Shown: positions 34,075-42,339 of the stretch, one piece after another
Layout of the letters: each line of letters starts with the position of its first letter
Position numbering within the stretch: position 1 is the first letter of the stretch
NCBI RefSeq assembly: GCF_004764705.1
Contig: NZ_SHLX01000014.1
Location: forward strand, 154,953-218,952
Source: Paenibacillus cymbidii
Lineage (GTDB): Bacteria > Bacillota > Bacilli > Paenibacillales > NBRC-103111
DNA length: 64,000 nt
Direction of reading: 5' to 3'
The notes under the pieces: generated by a model
Database searches by the model: none
What the model was told of the DNA's origin: nothing
Seen by the model: the letters and a program-made list of their open reading frames with translations, nothing else
Made by a program: the position numbers and the translations under genes

Positions 34075-34267
34075 AAAATAGCCCATAAAAAATGGCTTAT
34101 TTGCCCCTTTTTTCCCGCCTGATCGCAAATAGCCAGCAAAAACACTGGCTATTGCAACCTGGCAACCCCAAATCGCACCTTTTCAGCGAAATAGCCAGTG
34201 AAATCGCTGGCTATTTCGTTGCCAACGCGCGTTTTTACCGAAATAGCCCATTAAACATGGCCTATTT
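34075..34267 (+). repeat. Four-palindrome intergenic module, copy C (forward)
   Basis: P1 AATAGCCCATAAAAAATGGCTTATT, P2 AAATAGCCAGCAAAAACACTGGCTATT, P3 GCGAAATAGCCAGTGAAATCGCTGGCTATTTCG, P4 AAATAGCCCATTAAACATGGCCTATTT, in the order of copies A, B and D. Lies directly behind the second-family module. Confidence 0.85.
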
Positions 34268-34329
34268 CCAAGCAGCGATTCGCTTCATGCGGCGGGAACA
34301 CCCATTTCTAGGCGAGGAGGGCAACCGAG

Positions 34330-34869
34330 TTGAAACGATTGTTGTTCGCGCTGTTGACGCTGGCGTTGTTGCTGGCGATCATCGCATTCGGCATCATCCG
34401 TTACATCAAACCGACCGAAACCCTCGATTTGCAATACAAGGAGCTGTCCATCGGCGCCAAAGTGACCGAGATGATCGTGAAGCGGCAATTTGCCGTCGAG
34501 TTGACCGAAGCCGATGTCGAGAACATTGTCAAAAAACAGCTCGCCGAGCAGCCGCAGCTGTCGCCGGACATGCGGCTCACCGGCGCGCGGGTCGAGTTGG
34601 CGGGCAATCGCCTGAATATCGCCGCCAACGTCCGCTACAAAAATAAAATTCCGGCACAAGTAAGCGCCGTATACGACCTGCAATGGCAGGAGCCAAATTT
34701 GCATATCGTCTTCCGCGACGCCCGCATCAAAAGCATATCGCTGCCCAGGTCGCAATTCGATCCGCAGCCGATCGACGTCAACCTGAACGATTTGCTGCCG
34801 AAAGCAGTCGCCGTCAAAGACGTCAAATTTAACGGCGAAGGCGTGCACGTCGAGCTGAAGCTGCGCTAA
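34330..34869 (+). CDS. Membrane-anchored protein of unknown function (YpmS/DUF2140-like?)
   Basis: 179 residues, TTG start with GAGGAGGG 8 bases upstream. A single N-terminal membrane helix (~4-24) followed by an extracytoplasmic domain with alternating beta-type sequence (LTEADVENIVKKQLAEQPQLSPDMRLTGARVEL...). Size, anchor and the VELTEADVENI-type segment resemble YpmS-like proteins, but the match is weak. Monocistronic between a palindrome module and a bidirectional terminator. Confidence 0.6.
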   Translation: MKRLLFALLTLALLLAIIAFGIIRYIKPTETLDLQYKELSIGAKVTEMIVKRQFAVELTEADVENIVKKQLAEQPQLSPDMRLTGARVELAGNRLNIAANVRYKNKIPAQVSAVYDLQWQEPNLHIVFRDARIKSISLPRSQFDPQPIDVNLNDLLPKAVAVKDVKFNGEGVHVELKLR

Positions 34870-34936
34870 CGACGCGCCGATGCCCTTCAGCGCTGCCGAC
34901 GCCTTCTGCGCGCTGCCATTGTCGCGCTGCACGTCC

Positions 34937-34986
34937 AAAAAAACCGGCCCGCCGGGGAATCTCCCCAGGCGAAGCCGGTTTTTTGT
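34937..34986. terminator. Bidirectional terminator between convergent genes
   Basis: AAAAAAACCGGC ... GCCGGTTTTTT with an inner CGGGGAATCTCCCC hairpin; T runs on both strands serve the membrane protein gene (plus) and the FAD oxidoreductase (minus). Confidence 0.85.
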
Positions 34987-34997
34987 CGGGATCGGCG

Positions 34998-36632
34998 CTA
35001 TTTCTTGCGCTTCGGCGCGTACGCCGGGTAGTTGATTTCGCCGGTGTCGAGCTTGCGAAGCTCGTCGGCCGTCCAGCCGGCGAGGTAGTTCGTGCCGGTC
35101 ACGCCGGTGAACTTGAGCTGCCGCTTCGCCAGCAAGTCCGCGTGCAGCTGCGGCCAGTCGCTTTCGGTCAACTCCTTCAGCTTCTTGCCGCCCTTCAGCT
35201 GGCCCATCAGAAACCCGATCGCCTCGGCGGCCATCATCGTATTCGGCTGGATCCGCGCGCTGCCGTAGGCGATGGCGGAGGAGCCGACATTTTTGCCGGC
35301 CATGACGACGTTGTCGTAGCCTTTCAGCAGGAAGCTGCGCAGCGGCATCCCGTACTTGTCCGGCCGCCCCATCTCGATGCCCCACTTGTTCGCGCTTGTC
35401 CCCTGCAGGTCGAGCGGATAACCCGAGATGCTCACGTTGTCGTAAAACATTCGCCCGCCCAGCATGTCCGACACTTTCAGCACGTAATCCGTTTCGTAAT
35501 GATTGTATTCCCGGATGTACGGGTAGGAAGGAAACCCGTTTAATTCCGCCTGGCCCCAACCCGGATACGATTTGCGGAAATGGTCGAGAATACGCGGCAT
35601 TTCCTTCTTGCCGAGCTCCATCGCTTCGGCGACGGACGCGTCGTTCGCGGGATCGACGGTATACACCAGCAGCGCGTTGATCAGCACGTCGCCGTCGCGC
35701 TGGTTGACCGCGTTCAGGCCGCGCAGAAACACCCGGTCGTTCGACGGTTTGTAGGCGCTGGTGACGCCAGTAAGCCCGATCGCGAAACTGCCACTGACCG
35801 TGCAGCAGCCGAACCGTTTGTTCCGCTCGGCGTCCGGCAGCCCGTTGATGCCGCTCATGAACGCGTTCCAGTCGACATGCTTGAACTTCATCATGAAGCC
35901 GGCGCTCATGTATTCGATGTTGCTCTGGCCGTAGAAAGCTTCCAATCCCGGCATCCGCACCGCCTGCAAGCGCGAGACGAGCGCCGCGAAGTCGCTGTTT
36001 TCCACCCAATAAGAAGCTTTTAGCCGTTTGCGCGCGCCGCTCTTGTCGGTGTAGGCGACGGCGGCGATCGTTTGCTCGCCGGCCGTTCGGCCCGGCGCCG
36101 CCTCGACCTTGTCCAGCTTGATCCCGGATTCGATCGGAATGCCGGCGGCCAGTTTCGCATAATACGCTTCGAACTCCGGCAGCTTGCGGATTTTCGCGTT
36201 CAGGAAGCCGCTAAACAGCTCCTTGGACAACCCCTGCACAAGCGAACGCCCCGCCGCGTCCTTCGTTTCGTCGAGGAACAGCATTTCCCCCTGCAGCACC
36301 TGACCGCCAACCTTGTCGCGCGGATCGATCACCTTGACCGTCAATCCGGCGTCCGCTGCCGCGCGGGCCAAATACATCCCTTCGATTTCGCTGCCGATCA
36401 GTGCGACGTCGACCGTCTCCGTCGGCGGCTCCGGCGTCGGCGTTTGCGTCGGTGCCGAAGTCGGCGTCGGTGCGGTCGATGCCGATGCCGAAGGAAGCGG
36501 CGAGGCGCTGCCCGTTGCCGCACTTTCCGGCTTGTCGTCGCCCCGTTTCAGCAGCCATTGCGCAGACGCCAGCACCACAATCAGCGCGACAACGATCGTT
36601 CCTATTCCGAGAAGCTTCTTCTTGCCGCGCAT
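34998..36632 (-). CDS. Membrane-anchored FAD-dependent oxidoreductase
   Basis: 544 residues, ATG with AGAGGGA upstream. An N-terminal helix (~7-28) is followed by a Ser/Thr/Pro-rich linker (~35-72), then a dinucleotide-binding start VDVALIGSEIEGMYLARAAADAGLTVKVIDPRDKVGGQ; the GxGxxG loop is altered to GSEIEG. C-terminal GYDNVVMAGKNVGSSAIAYGSARIQPNTMMAAEAIGFLMGQ is the FAD-dependent oxidoreductase family (PF12831-like) ending. Topology places the catalytic domain outside the membrane, unusual for a flavoprotein without a Tat signal. Substrate unknown. Confidence 0.8.
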   Translation of the reverse strand: MRGKKKLLGIGTIVVALIVVLASAQWLLKRGDDKPESAATGSASPLPSASASTAPTPTSAPTQTPTPEPPTETVDVALIGSEIEGMYLARAAADAGLTVKVIDPRDKVGGQVLQGEMLFLDETKDAAGRSLVQGLSKELFSGFLNAKIRKLPEFEAYYAKLAAGIPIESGIKLDKVEAAPGRTAGEQTIAAVAYTDKSGARKRLKASYWVENSDFAALVSRLQAVRMPGLEAFYGQSNIEYMSAGFMMKFKHVDWNAFMSGINGLPDAERNKRFGCCTVSGSFAIGLTGVTSAYKPSNDRVFLRGLNAVNQRDGDVLINALLVYTVDPANDASVAEAMELGKKEMPRILDHFRKSYPGWGQAELNGFPSYPYIREYNHYETDYVLKVSDMLGGRMFYDNVSISGYPLDLQGTSANKWGIEMGRPDKYGMPLRSFLLKGYDNVVMAGKNVGSSAIAYGSARIQPNTMMAAEAIGFLMGQLKGGKKLKELTESDWPQLHADLLAKRQLKFTGVTGTNYLAGWTADELRKLDTGEINYPAYAPKRKK

Positions 36633-36806
36633 ACCATTCCCTCTTTCGATTATGGCTTCTAATCTTATTTTAACATTTTTTCGAGCACCCCCTCAAATCG
36701 ATCGCACCGGGCGAAACCTTTACCATAACCGGACACTTCGCGAAGCGGTTTGGATAAGCAAGGCCAAGTCGAATACTTATTCCACGTAAAAAGGAGATCT
36801 AATCAT

Positions 36807-38114
36807 ATGACACGGTATATACCTTACAAAAAGATGCTCATTACGGGGCTGACGGCTGCCATGCTCGTCGGCGGCGCAGGCTCTGCGTTTGCGAACGGCA
36901 ACGGGAATGATCGCGGCAACAACGGCAACGCAAAAAATGCGTTCAACTTCAGCCAGAAGGACAACGGCAAAAACGACCGCGACAACAAAAAGTCCGGCAA
37001 TCTGCAAGTAATTCCGGCCTCCAGCGGCAAACAAAACATCCAAATCGGCAATCATAACACGCAAATCATTATGAACTTCGGCGACGTGACCGGCGGCGAC
37101 GTCGAATGGGCGATCAAAAACATCGCCAGCCTGGCCGCCAAACGCGTCTTCGAAGGCTACGACGACGGCACGTTCCGTCCGCGCCAGACGATCACGCATA
37201 TTGAAGCGATTACGGCGGCGGTGCGGCTGATGGGCTTGCGCGATCAGGCGGAATCGGCCGAAGAGATGGCGACCGACCTCAACTTCAGCGACGCGAACAA
37301 GGTGAAGCAAAAATATCCGTGGGCGATCGGTTATGTAGCCGTTGCCGCGGAAAACGATCTTTTCCTGGAAACCGATACCGCCGTCGAACCGGAAAAGCCG
37401 GCCGACCGTCTGTGGGCAACGACGCTGCTCGTGAAGGCGCTCAAGCTCGAGGACGAAGCCAAAGCGAAAATGAACACGAAGCTGAGCTTCAAGGACGCGA
37501 ACAAAATTCCCGCCGGGTCCGTCGGTTATATCGCGGTTGCGGTCGAGAAAGGTCTTGTAAACGGTTATGAGGACAATACGTTCCGTCCGGACCGCCCTGT
37601 AACGCGCGCCGAGCTGGCTGCGCTGCTGGACCGCACGAGCGACCAACTGCCGCAGGACGGCGCCCTCGCCGGCACGCTGGCGGCCATTCCTAACGGCAAC
37701 TCGCTCTCCGTCGTACAAGACGGTCAAACGTATACGGCGGCGCTTGATCCGAACGCGTTCATTTTCCGCGGCGGCGTCAAAGTGGCAGCGTCCGCGCTGC
37801 AAGTCGGCGACGAAGTGAGAGTGCGCCTGTACAACAACGTCATCATCTTCGTCGATGTAACGAAGCAGGCCGGCACAACGACAACGCCGCAAACGTTTAC
37901 GGCCGCAGGCACGCTGAACGCGATCACGCACAACTCGCAAGGCCAGATCGCCACGGTTGCCATCAACCAGGCGGTATACGGCGGGACGCAAGTATCGCTG
38001 TACAACGTATCGCCCAGCCTGACCATTATCGGCAATGCGGCGCTGCTTGTTCCGAATCAGGCGGTCGAGCTGAAAGGAAGCAATTCCATCGTCACCTCGA
38101 TCGAAATTAAATAG
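36807..38114 (+). CDS. S-layer homology (SLH) domain protein
   Basis: 435 residues from the ATG at 36807 with AAGGAGATC upstream. Signal peptide (~1-32, ending GSAFA-N), then an Asn/Gly/Lys-rich low-complexity segment, SLH-type units (VFEGYDDGTFRPRQTITHIEAITAAVRLMGL; a degenerate middle unit; GLVNGYEDNTFRPDRPVTRAELAALLDR) to ~residue 285, and a C-terminal beta-rich region with two similar stretches (LAGTLAAIPNGNSLSVVQDG; AAGTLNAITHNSQGQIATV). Anchored to the cell-wall polymer by SLH domains; function of the C-terminus unknown. Confidence 0.9.
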   Translation: MTRYIPYKKMLITGLTAAMLVGGAGSAFANGNGNDRGNNGNAKNAFNFSQKDNGKNDRDNKKSGNLQVIPASSGKQNIQIGNHNTQIIMNFGDVTGGDVEWAIKNIASLAAKRVFEGYDDGTFRPRQTITHIEAITAAVRLMGLRDQAESAEEMATDLNFSDANKVKQKYPWAIGYVAVAAENDLFLETDTAVEPEKPADRLWATTLLVKALKLEDEAKAKMNTKLSFKDANKIPAGSVGYIAVAVEKGLVNGYEDNTFRPDRPVTRAELAALLDRTSDQLPQDGALAGTLAAIPNGNSLSVVQDGQTYTAALDPNAFIFRGGVKVAASALQVGDEVRVRLYNNVIIFVDVTKQAGTTTTPQTFTAAGTLNAITHNSQGQIATVAINQAVYGGTQVSLYNVSPSLTIIGNAALLVPNQAVELKGSNSIVTSIEIK

Positions 38115-38151
38115 ACCCGATTCGGATTGGATGGGGAGCCTGTGAAAAAGG

Positions 38152-38200
38152 AAGAACCGCCCGACTTGTCGCCCCGCGCGACAAGCTTCGGCGGTTCTTT
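38152..38200 (+). terminator. Terminator of the SLH gene
   Basis: AAGAACCGCC ... GGCGGTTCTTT with an inner TTGTCG/CGACAA stem, 38 bases after the stop. Confidence 0.8.
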
Positions 38201-38274
38201 GCGTTTGCGGGCAAACGTTTGGGATTCGGCGTCCGGCATTGTATAATGACAGCAGGAATTGGCACCGCAGAACT

Positions 38275-38600
38275 TAGGGCGTGTTTGAACACCCGCTCAG
38301 GTGCATCCAGCACCGCCTTTTCGCCCCCCTGCTGCGTGAGGGTGTGTCTGGTAACCCGCTCAGGTATCTTGCACCGCCTTTTCGCCCCCTGCTGCGTCAG
38401 TTTTGCTTGACTTACCCCCGGTAAGCCTGCGCAAAACTTCCTTGCATGGAACGAAAATTCGGCACAATCTGCTGTCCTCGGGGTCCCCAGACACACCCAG
38501 TTTTGCTTGACTTACCCCCGGTAAGCCTGCGCAAAACTTCCTTGCATGGAACGAAAATTCGGTCCAATCTGCTGTCTTCGGAGTATTCAAACACGCCCTA
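38275..38600. mobile_element. MITE-like element (outer copy) interrupted by a second copy
   Basis: Ends are inverted: TAGGGCGTGTTTGAACAC at the left and GTATTCAAACACGCCCTA at the right. The element without its insert is ~167 bases and contains CCGCTCAGG, CACCGCCTTTTCGCCCCC, CTGCTGCGT, then AGTTTTGC ... GCAAAACT hairpins. No coding capacity, so if mobile it depends on a transposase elsewhere. Confidence 0.7.
38340..38498. mobile_element. MITE-like element (inner copy), nested in the outer copy
   Basis: Bounded by GGGTGTGTCTGG and CCAGACACACCC (perfect 12-bp inverted ends). Its interior repeats the outer copy in the same order, e.g. 38399-38462 versus 38499-38562 are nearly identical over 64 bases. 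It sits exactly at the CTGCTGCGT/AGTTTTGC junction of the outer copy. Confidence 0.7.
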
Positions 38601-38623
38601 GGAATCAAGCGACGGAGGTTTTC

Positions 38624-39427
38624 ATGCCAGACAATCAAGAGATGAGCCGGGCCAACGTGGCGGCGTGGAACGACCGGCCTTACGCCGCCTGGCTGAACCG
38701 CCACGGCACGCCGGCCGAAGCCGCCGCCCGCATCGCTCGCGATCCGGCATCCCGGCTCGGCACGGTGCGGCCGTACCTCGGCGAGCTGCGCGGCAAACGG
38801 GCGATCAACCCGCTCGGGTCGTTCGGCGGCAAGGCGGTGGCGATGGCGCTGCTCGGCGCCGAAGCGACGGTCGTCGACATCGCCGAAGGCAACGCGCGAT
38901 ACGCCCGCGAACTGGCCGAAGCGGCAGGGGTGCCGCTGCGCTACATCGTCGCCGACGTGCTTGCGCTGCCGGAGCCGGAACTGACCGGACAGTACGACAT
39001 CGTGCTGATGGAGTTCGGCATTTTGCACTATTTTCTCGATCTGGCGCCGCTCATGACCGTCGTCTTCGGGCTGTTGGCGCCGGGCGGACGATTCGCGCTG
39101 CAGGATTTCCATCCGTTCACCACGAAGCTGATCGAGTCGCGCGGCACGCGCCATACGACGCGCAAGCACAAAATAAGCGGCGATTATTTCGACGATACGG
39201 TGCATGAGGCGGAGGTGCCGTACGGCAAATTTTTGCCCGAAGCGGAACGGACCGACCTCGGCAAAGTGCGCGAGCGGTTCTGGACGCTCGGCGAAATCGT
39301 CACTTCGGCGGCGGAAGCCGGCCTTGTCGTCAAGGCGCTCAAGGAAGAGCCGAACCAGTCGTCGGACGTGTACGACAAAGGCATTCCGAAGTCGTTTACG
39401 CTGATCGCCGACAAGCCGGAACGCTGA
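38624..39427 (+). CDS. Class I SAM-dependent methyltransferase
   Basis: 267 residues from the ATG at 38624 with CGGAGGT upstream; longer upstream frames run through the MITE-like element and are ignored. SAM-binding region: RAINPLGSFGGKAVAMALLGAEATVVDIAEGNARYARELAEAAG (motif I modified to NPLGSFGGKA), motif post-I VVDIAEGN and LMEFGILHYFLDL, LLAPGGRFALQDFHP. Small-molecule methyltransferase type, target unknown. First of four closely spaced genes (nitrilase, two GNATs). Confidence 0.88.
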   Translation: MPDNQEMSRANVAAWNDRPYAAWLNRHGTPAEAAARIARDPASRLGTVRPYLGELRGKRAINPLGSFGGKAVAMALLGAEATVVDIAEGNARYARELAEAAGVPLRYIVADVLALPEPELTGQYDIVLMEFGILHYFLDLAPLMTVVFGLLAPGGRFALQDFHPFTTKLIESRGTRHTTRKHKISGDYFDDTVHEAEVPYGKFLPEAERTDLGKVRERFWTLGEIVTSAAEAGLVVKALKEEPNQSSDVYDKGIPKSFTLIADKPER

Positions 39428-39452
39428 ACACAAGAGGGGAGAAACCGTATTT

Positions 39453-40310
39453 ATGAAAATTCGCGTCAGCGCCGTTCAATACGAGCTCCGCACGATTCGC
39501 AATTTTGGCGAATTTGCCGCGCAGGTGGAACACTATGTCAAGACGGCGCAGGAGTTCGGAGCGGACTTCGTGCTGTTTCCGGAATTTTTCACCACGCAGC
39601 TGCTGTCTATCGGCGACGAACAAGGCCATGCGCTGCCGATCGGCGCGCTGCCCGATTTTACCGTGATGTACACGGCGTTGTTCCGCAAGCTTGCGGCGGA
39701 TACGAACATGTATCTTATCGGCGGCACGCATGTCCTGCGCAAAAACGACAAGCTGTACAACGTGGCGCATCTGTTTTATCCGGACGGCCGGGTGGCGGAG
39801 CAGGCGAAGCTGCACATTACGCCGACCGAAGTCAAGGAGTGGCACATGCAGCCGGGCGAAACGTTCGACGTGTTCGAGACGGACAAAGGCGTCGTGTCGC
39901 TGCTGACGTGCTACGACATCGAGTTTCCGGAAATCGTGCGCATGGCCAAGGCCAAAGGGGCGGACATCATCTTCTGTCCGTCGTGCACCGACGACCGACA
40001 CGGCTTTCACCGCGTCCGGTACACGTGCCATGCCCGCACGATCGAGAACCAGCTGTATGTCGTCACGACCGGTACGGTCGGCTCGCTGCCGACGGTCGAT
40101 TTCATGCGCGCCAACTTCGGGCAGGCGGCGATCATTTCACCGAACGACATCCCGTTCCCGCCGCGCGGCATCGTCGCCGAAGGGGAACTGAACCAGGATA
40201 TGATCGTGACGGGCGACCTCGATCTTTCGCTGCTGTACCAGGTGCGGGAGAGCGGTTCGGTTACGACGTGGCGCGACCGGCGGACCGACCTGTACCCCGA
40301 TTGGAAATGA
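39453..40310 (+). CDS. Nitrilase-family carbon-nitrogen hydrolase
   Basis: 285 residues with the full catalytic triad Glu44 (VLFPEFF), Lys120 (EQAKLHITP) and Cys154 (LLTCYDIEFPE). The family hydrolyses amides, nitriles or N-carbamoyl compounds. ATG with GAGGGGAG upstream. It is followed 36 bases later by an acetyltransferase; nitrilase/GNAT pairs and fusions are known in bacteria, consistent with joint processing of an amide or acylated amine. Confidence 0.92.
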   Translation: MKIRVSAVQYELRTIRNFGEFAAQVEHYVKTAQEFGADFVLFPEFFTTQLLSIGDEQGHALPIGALPDFTVMYTALFRKLAADTNMYLIGGTHVLRKNDKLYNVAHLFYPDGRVAEQAKLHITPTEVKEWHMQPGETFDVFETDKGVVSLLTCYDIEFPEIVRMAKAKGADIIFCPSCTDDRHGFHRVRYTCHARTIENQLYVVTTGTVGSLPTVDFMRANFGQAAIISPNDIPFPPRGIVAEGELNQDMIVTGDLDLSLLYQVRESGSVTTWRDRRTDLYPDWK

Positions 40311-40346
40311 GCAAGGAAATAAGCTTGCCAGGCAGGAGGTAAGGCG

Positions 40347-41018
40347 ATGTATCGGCAGACGTACTACACCTTCGACGAACACAATAAACCGGTGTCGATG
40401 ACGATCCGCAATTACACGGCATCCGACTTCGACGAACTGATCGACATCCAGCGCGAATGCTTCCCGCCGCCGTTTCCGTCCGAGCTGTGGTGGAACAAGG
40501 AGCAGTTGAGGCAGCATGTCGACCGGTTCCCGCAGGGCGCGCTTTGCGTGGAAATCGGCGGCAAGCTCGTCGGATCGATGACCGCGCTGATCGTGCGTTA
40601 CGATCCGGCGCATCCGTTGCATACGTGGGCGGACATTACCGATAACGGCTACATCCGCAACCATGACATGGCCGGCGATACGCTGTACGTCGTCGATATC
40701 AGCGTCCGGCCTTCGTATCGCAGGCACGGCATCGGCAAATGGCTGATGCAGGGGATGTACGCGCTGGTCGTGCACCTCGATCTCGACCGGCTGCTTGGCG
40801 GCGGACGCATGTCCGGCTACGGCAAAGTGGCGCACGAGATGAGCGCCGAACGTTATGCCGAAGCGGTGGTGGCCGGCGAGCAACGCGATCCGGTAATTAC
40901 GTTCCTGCTGCGCTGCGGGCGCACGCCGGTTGCCGTTGTGCCCGATTATTTGCCCGACGAGGAAAGCCGCAATTACAGCCTGCTGATGGAATGGCGCAAC
41001 CCGTTCCGGCACGGCTGA
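40347..41018 (+). CDS. GNAT family N-acetyltransferase
   Basis: 223 residues, ATG with GCAGGAGGTAAGG upstream. Acetyl-CoA motif A: LYVVDISVRPSYRRHGIGKWLMQGMYALV. An extended N-terminal part (MTIRNYTASDFDELIDIQRECFPPPFPSELWW) and a C-terminal segment with GGRMSGYGKVAHEM are typical of GNATs paired with nitrilases. Probably acts with the upstream carbon-nitrogen hydrolase. Confidence 0.9.
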   Translation: MYRQTYYTFDEHNKPVSMTIRNYTASDFDELIDIQRECFPPPFPSELWWNKEQLRQHVDRFPQGALCVEIGGKLVGSMTALIVRYDPAHPLHTWADITDNGYIRNHDMAGDTLYVVDISVRPSYRRHGIGKWLMQGMYALVVHLDLDRLLGGGRMSGYGKVAHEMSAERYAEAVVAGEQRDPVITFLLRCGRTPVAVVPDYLPDEESRNYSLLMEWRNPFRHG

Positions 41019-41069
41019 AGCTTCGCTGCAGAATCCCTTACAAACATGTTCGAAGGAGAATACGAAATA

Positions 41070-41741
41070 ATGGATTACATACGCATTCAAACGATTGACG
41101 ACCCGCTGTTTGCACAAATGCATCGGATGATGCAAACGATTTTTCCCGGCGAGGAGGTGCTGGCGTTCGACTTGTGGGCGGAGCCGCTGGCGGACGAAGG
41201 TTTGCGCGTGTATGTCGCCGTCCGCGAAGGCGAAGTCGTTGGCGCCACCGAATACCGCTACGTGCCGGACTTGCAGGTGGCGATGACCGACTTTACGATC
41301 ATCGGCCGCGAGCAGCTTGGCGTCGGACCGTTCCTGGCGCGGCGCCGGCGCGAGGATTTGCTGCGCTGGGTGGCGGCAGAGAAAGGCAAGCTGCTTGGCA
41401 TGTTCGCGGAGATATACAACCCTTACGTGTCGGGCGACCATGAGTTCGGCGGCGTCAAAGCGATGAACCCGTTCGTTCGCCGCGAAGTGCTGGCGCATCT
41501 CGGTTACCGCCGGCTCGATTTCGCTTACGTGCATCCGTCGTGGAACAACGACGGCGAAGCGGTAAGCGGGCTCGACTTGTGTTTCCTGAGCGAGGACCCC
41601 GAGCAGGCCGATCTGCCGGCTTCGCTCGTTCATCGTTTCTTATCGTGGTACTATGCGATTTTGCCGAACAAGCCGGAATCGTGGACCGCGATGATGGACG
41701 GACTCGCTGAGCGCGGAGAGCTCAAACTGTTGCCGTTGTAA
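41070..41741 (+). CDS. GNAT-like acetyltransferase
   Basis: 223 residues from the ATG at 41070 (AAGGAG 11 bases upstream; an in-frame ATG at 41046 lies before that site). Weak GNAT features: VYVAVREGEVVGATEYRYVPDLQVAMTDFTIIGREQLGVGPFLARRRREDLL and a C-terminal FLSWYYAILPNKPESWTAM. The standard Q/RxxGxG/A loop is not obvious, so the CoA site may be altered. Ends the methyltransferase/nitrilase cluster. Confidence 0.7.
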   Translation: MDYIRIQTIDDPLFAQMHRMMQTIFPGEEVLAFDLWAEPLADEGLRVYVAVREGEVVGATEYRYVPDLQVAMTDFTIIGREQLGVGPFLARRRREDLLRWVAAEKGKLLGMFAEIYNPYVSGDHEFGGVKAMNPFVRREVLAHLGYRRLDFAYVHPSWNNDGEAVSGLDLCFLSEDPEQADLPASLVHRFLSWYYAILPNKPESWTAMMDGLAERGELKLLPL

Positions 41742-41753
41742 GCAGGAGAAGAG

Positions 41754-41787
41754 GAGATTTCGCCTTGCGGCGGGGTCTCTTTTTTTT
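41754..41787 (+). terminator. Terminator of the nitrilase/GNAT cluster
   Basis: GAGATTTCGCC-ttgc-GGCGGGGTCTC followed by eight T; 11-bp RNA stem with three G-U pairs, 12 bases after the stop. Confidence 0.9.
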
Positions 41788-41837
41788 GACAAATAGGGCC
41801 TATTTTGGCAGGATGCTTGTTCGGAGCGGCACAAAAA

Positions 41838-41899
41838 GCGAATTTGTTAGTTGGCGTTAGGGGAGAATGCCGCGTTTTTGCAACGTGCCAGCTTTGCGG
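41838..41899 (+). repeat. Dispersed intergenic repeat, second copy
   Basis: Counterpart of 23236-23290: GCGAATTTGTTAGTTGGCG...GCCGCGTTTTTGCAACGTGC. It is preceded by a half palindrome ACAAATAGGGCCTATTTTG (41788-41806). Confidence 0.55.
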
Positions 41900-41936
41900 T
41901 GTTTCAAATAGAGGCGATTGGGCGGGAGCGGAGAGC

Positions 41937-42046
41937 GGGGGGTGGTATGGAGAAGCGATAGCGTTCGCCTTTGTTTTCCGGATTCCTCCTTGGCGTAATT
42001 GTTCAAAGAATCCGGAAAACAAGAAGCGATCGGAATACCACCCCCC
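41937..42046. repeat. 110-bp imperfect inverted repeat
   Basis: Outer arms GGGGGGTGGTAT (41937-41948) and ATACCACCCCCC (42035-42046); inner arms TTGTTTTCCGGATTC (41971-41985) and GAATCCGGAAAACAA (42008-42022); 22-base loop. The segments between inner and outer arms differ in length. Could be a small mobile element or a structured RNA 5' of the importer promoter; no T tract follows. Confidence 0.75.
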
Positions 42047-42220
42047 GGGCGCAGCGGGAGCCGATTTCGCCGGTTGCTCTTTGCTCTCCTCCCGGGCAAA
42101 AAACTTACTATTCTCTACCGGCTTAGCATTTTCTACAAGGCGAAACCCTTGCGACATAAGGGTTCTTCGCAATATCCACCATTTTGCTGCGAAAAAGCCA
42201 AGCCAAATGAAAACGCTTCG

Positions 42221-42249
42221 TTTACAGACGATGAAAGCGTTTTTACAAT
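42221..42249 (+). promoter_or_regulatory. Sigma-A promoter of the third sugar importer
   Basis: TTTACA (42221-42226), 17-base spacer, TACAAT (42244-42249); leader of about 85 bases to the GTG start. Confidence 0.65.
42232..42245 (+). promoter_or_regulatory. cre-like site (CcpA) overlapping the promoter
   Basis: TGAAAGCGTTTTTA matches 13 of 14 positions of the Bacillota cre consensus TGWNANCGNTNWCA. It covers the spacer and -10 element, where CcpA binding would repress. A weaker half match TGAAAACGCTT lies at 42208-42218, and the two form an inverted pair AAAACGCTT/AAGCGTTTT. Confidence 0.6.
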
Positions 42250-42339
42250 GGGGACTGTACCGGTCAGGCACCAGGTCAATCACCAAAAGGAATAACCGGC
42301 ACCTCATTTCGGGAATCTATCAAAGGGAGGAAACAAGAA

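Noticed and set aside
38219..38594. Small open frames inside the nested MITE-like element
   Set aside because: They follow repeated DNA and inverted ends, have no ribosome sites, and the two copies are not kept in the same frame as coding sequence.
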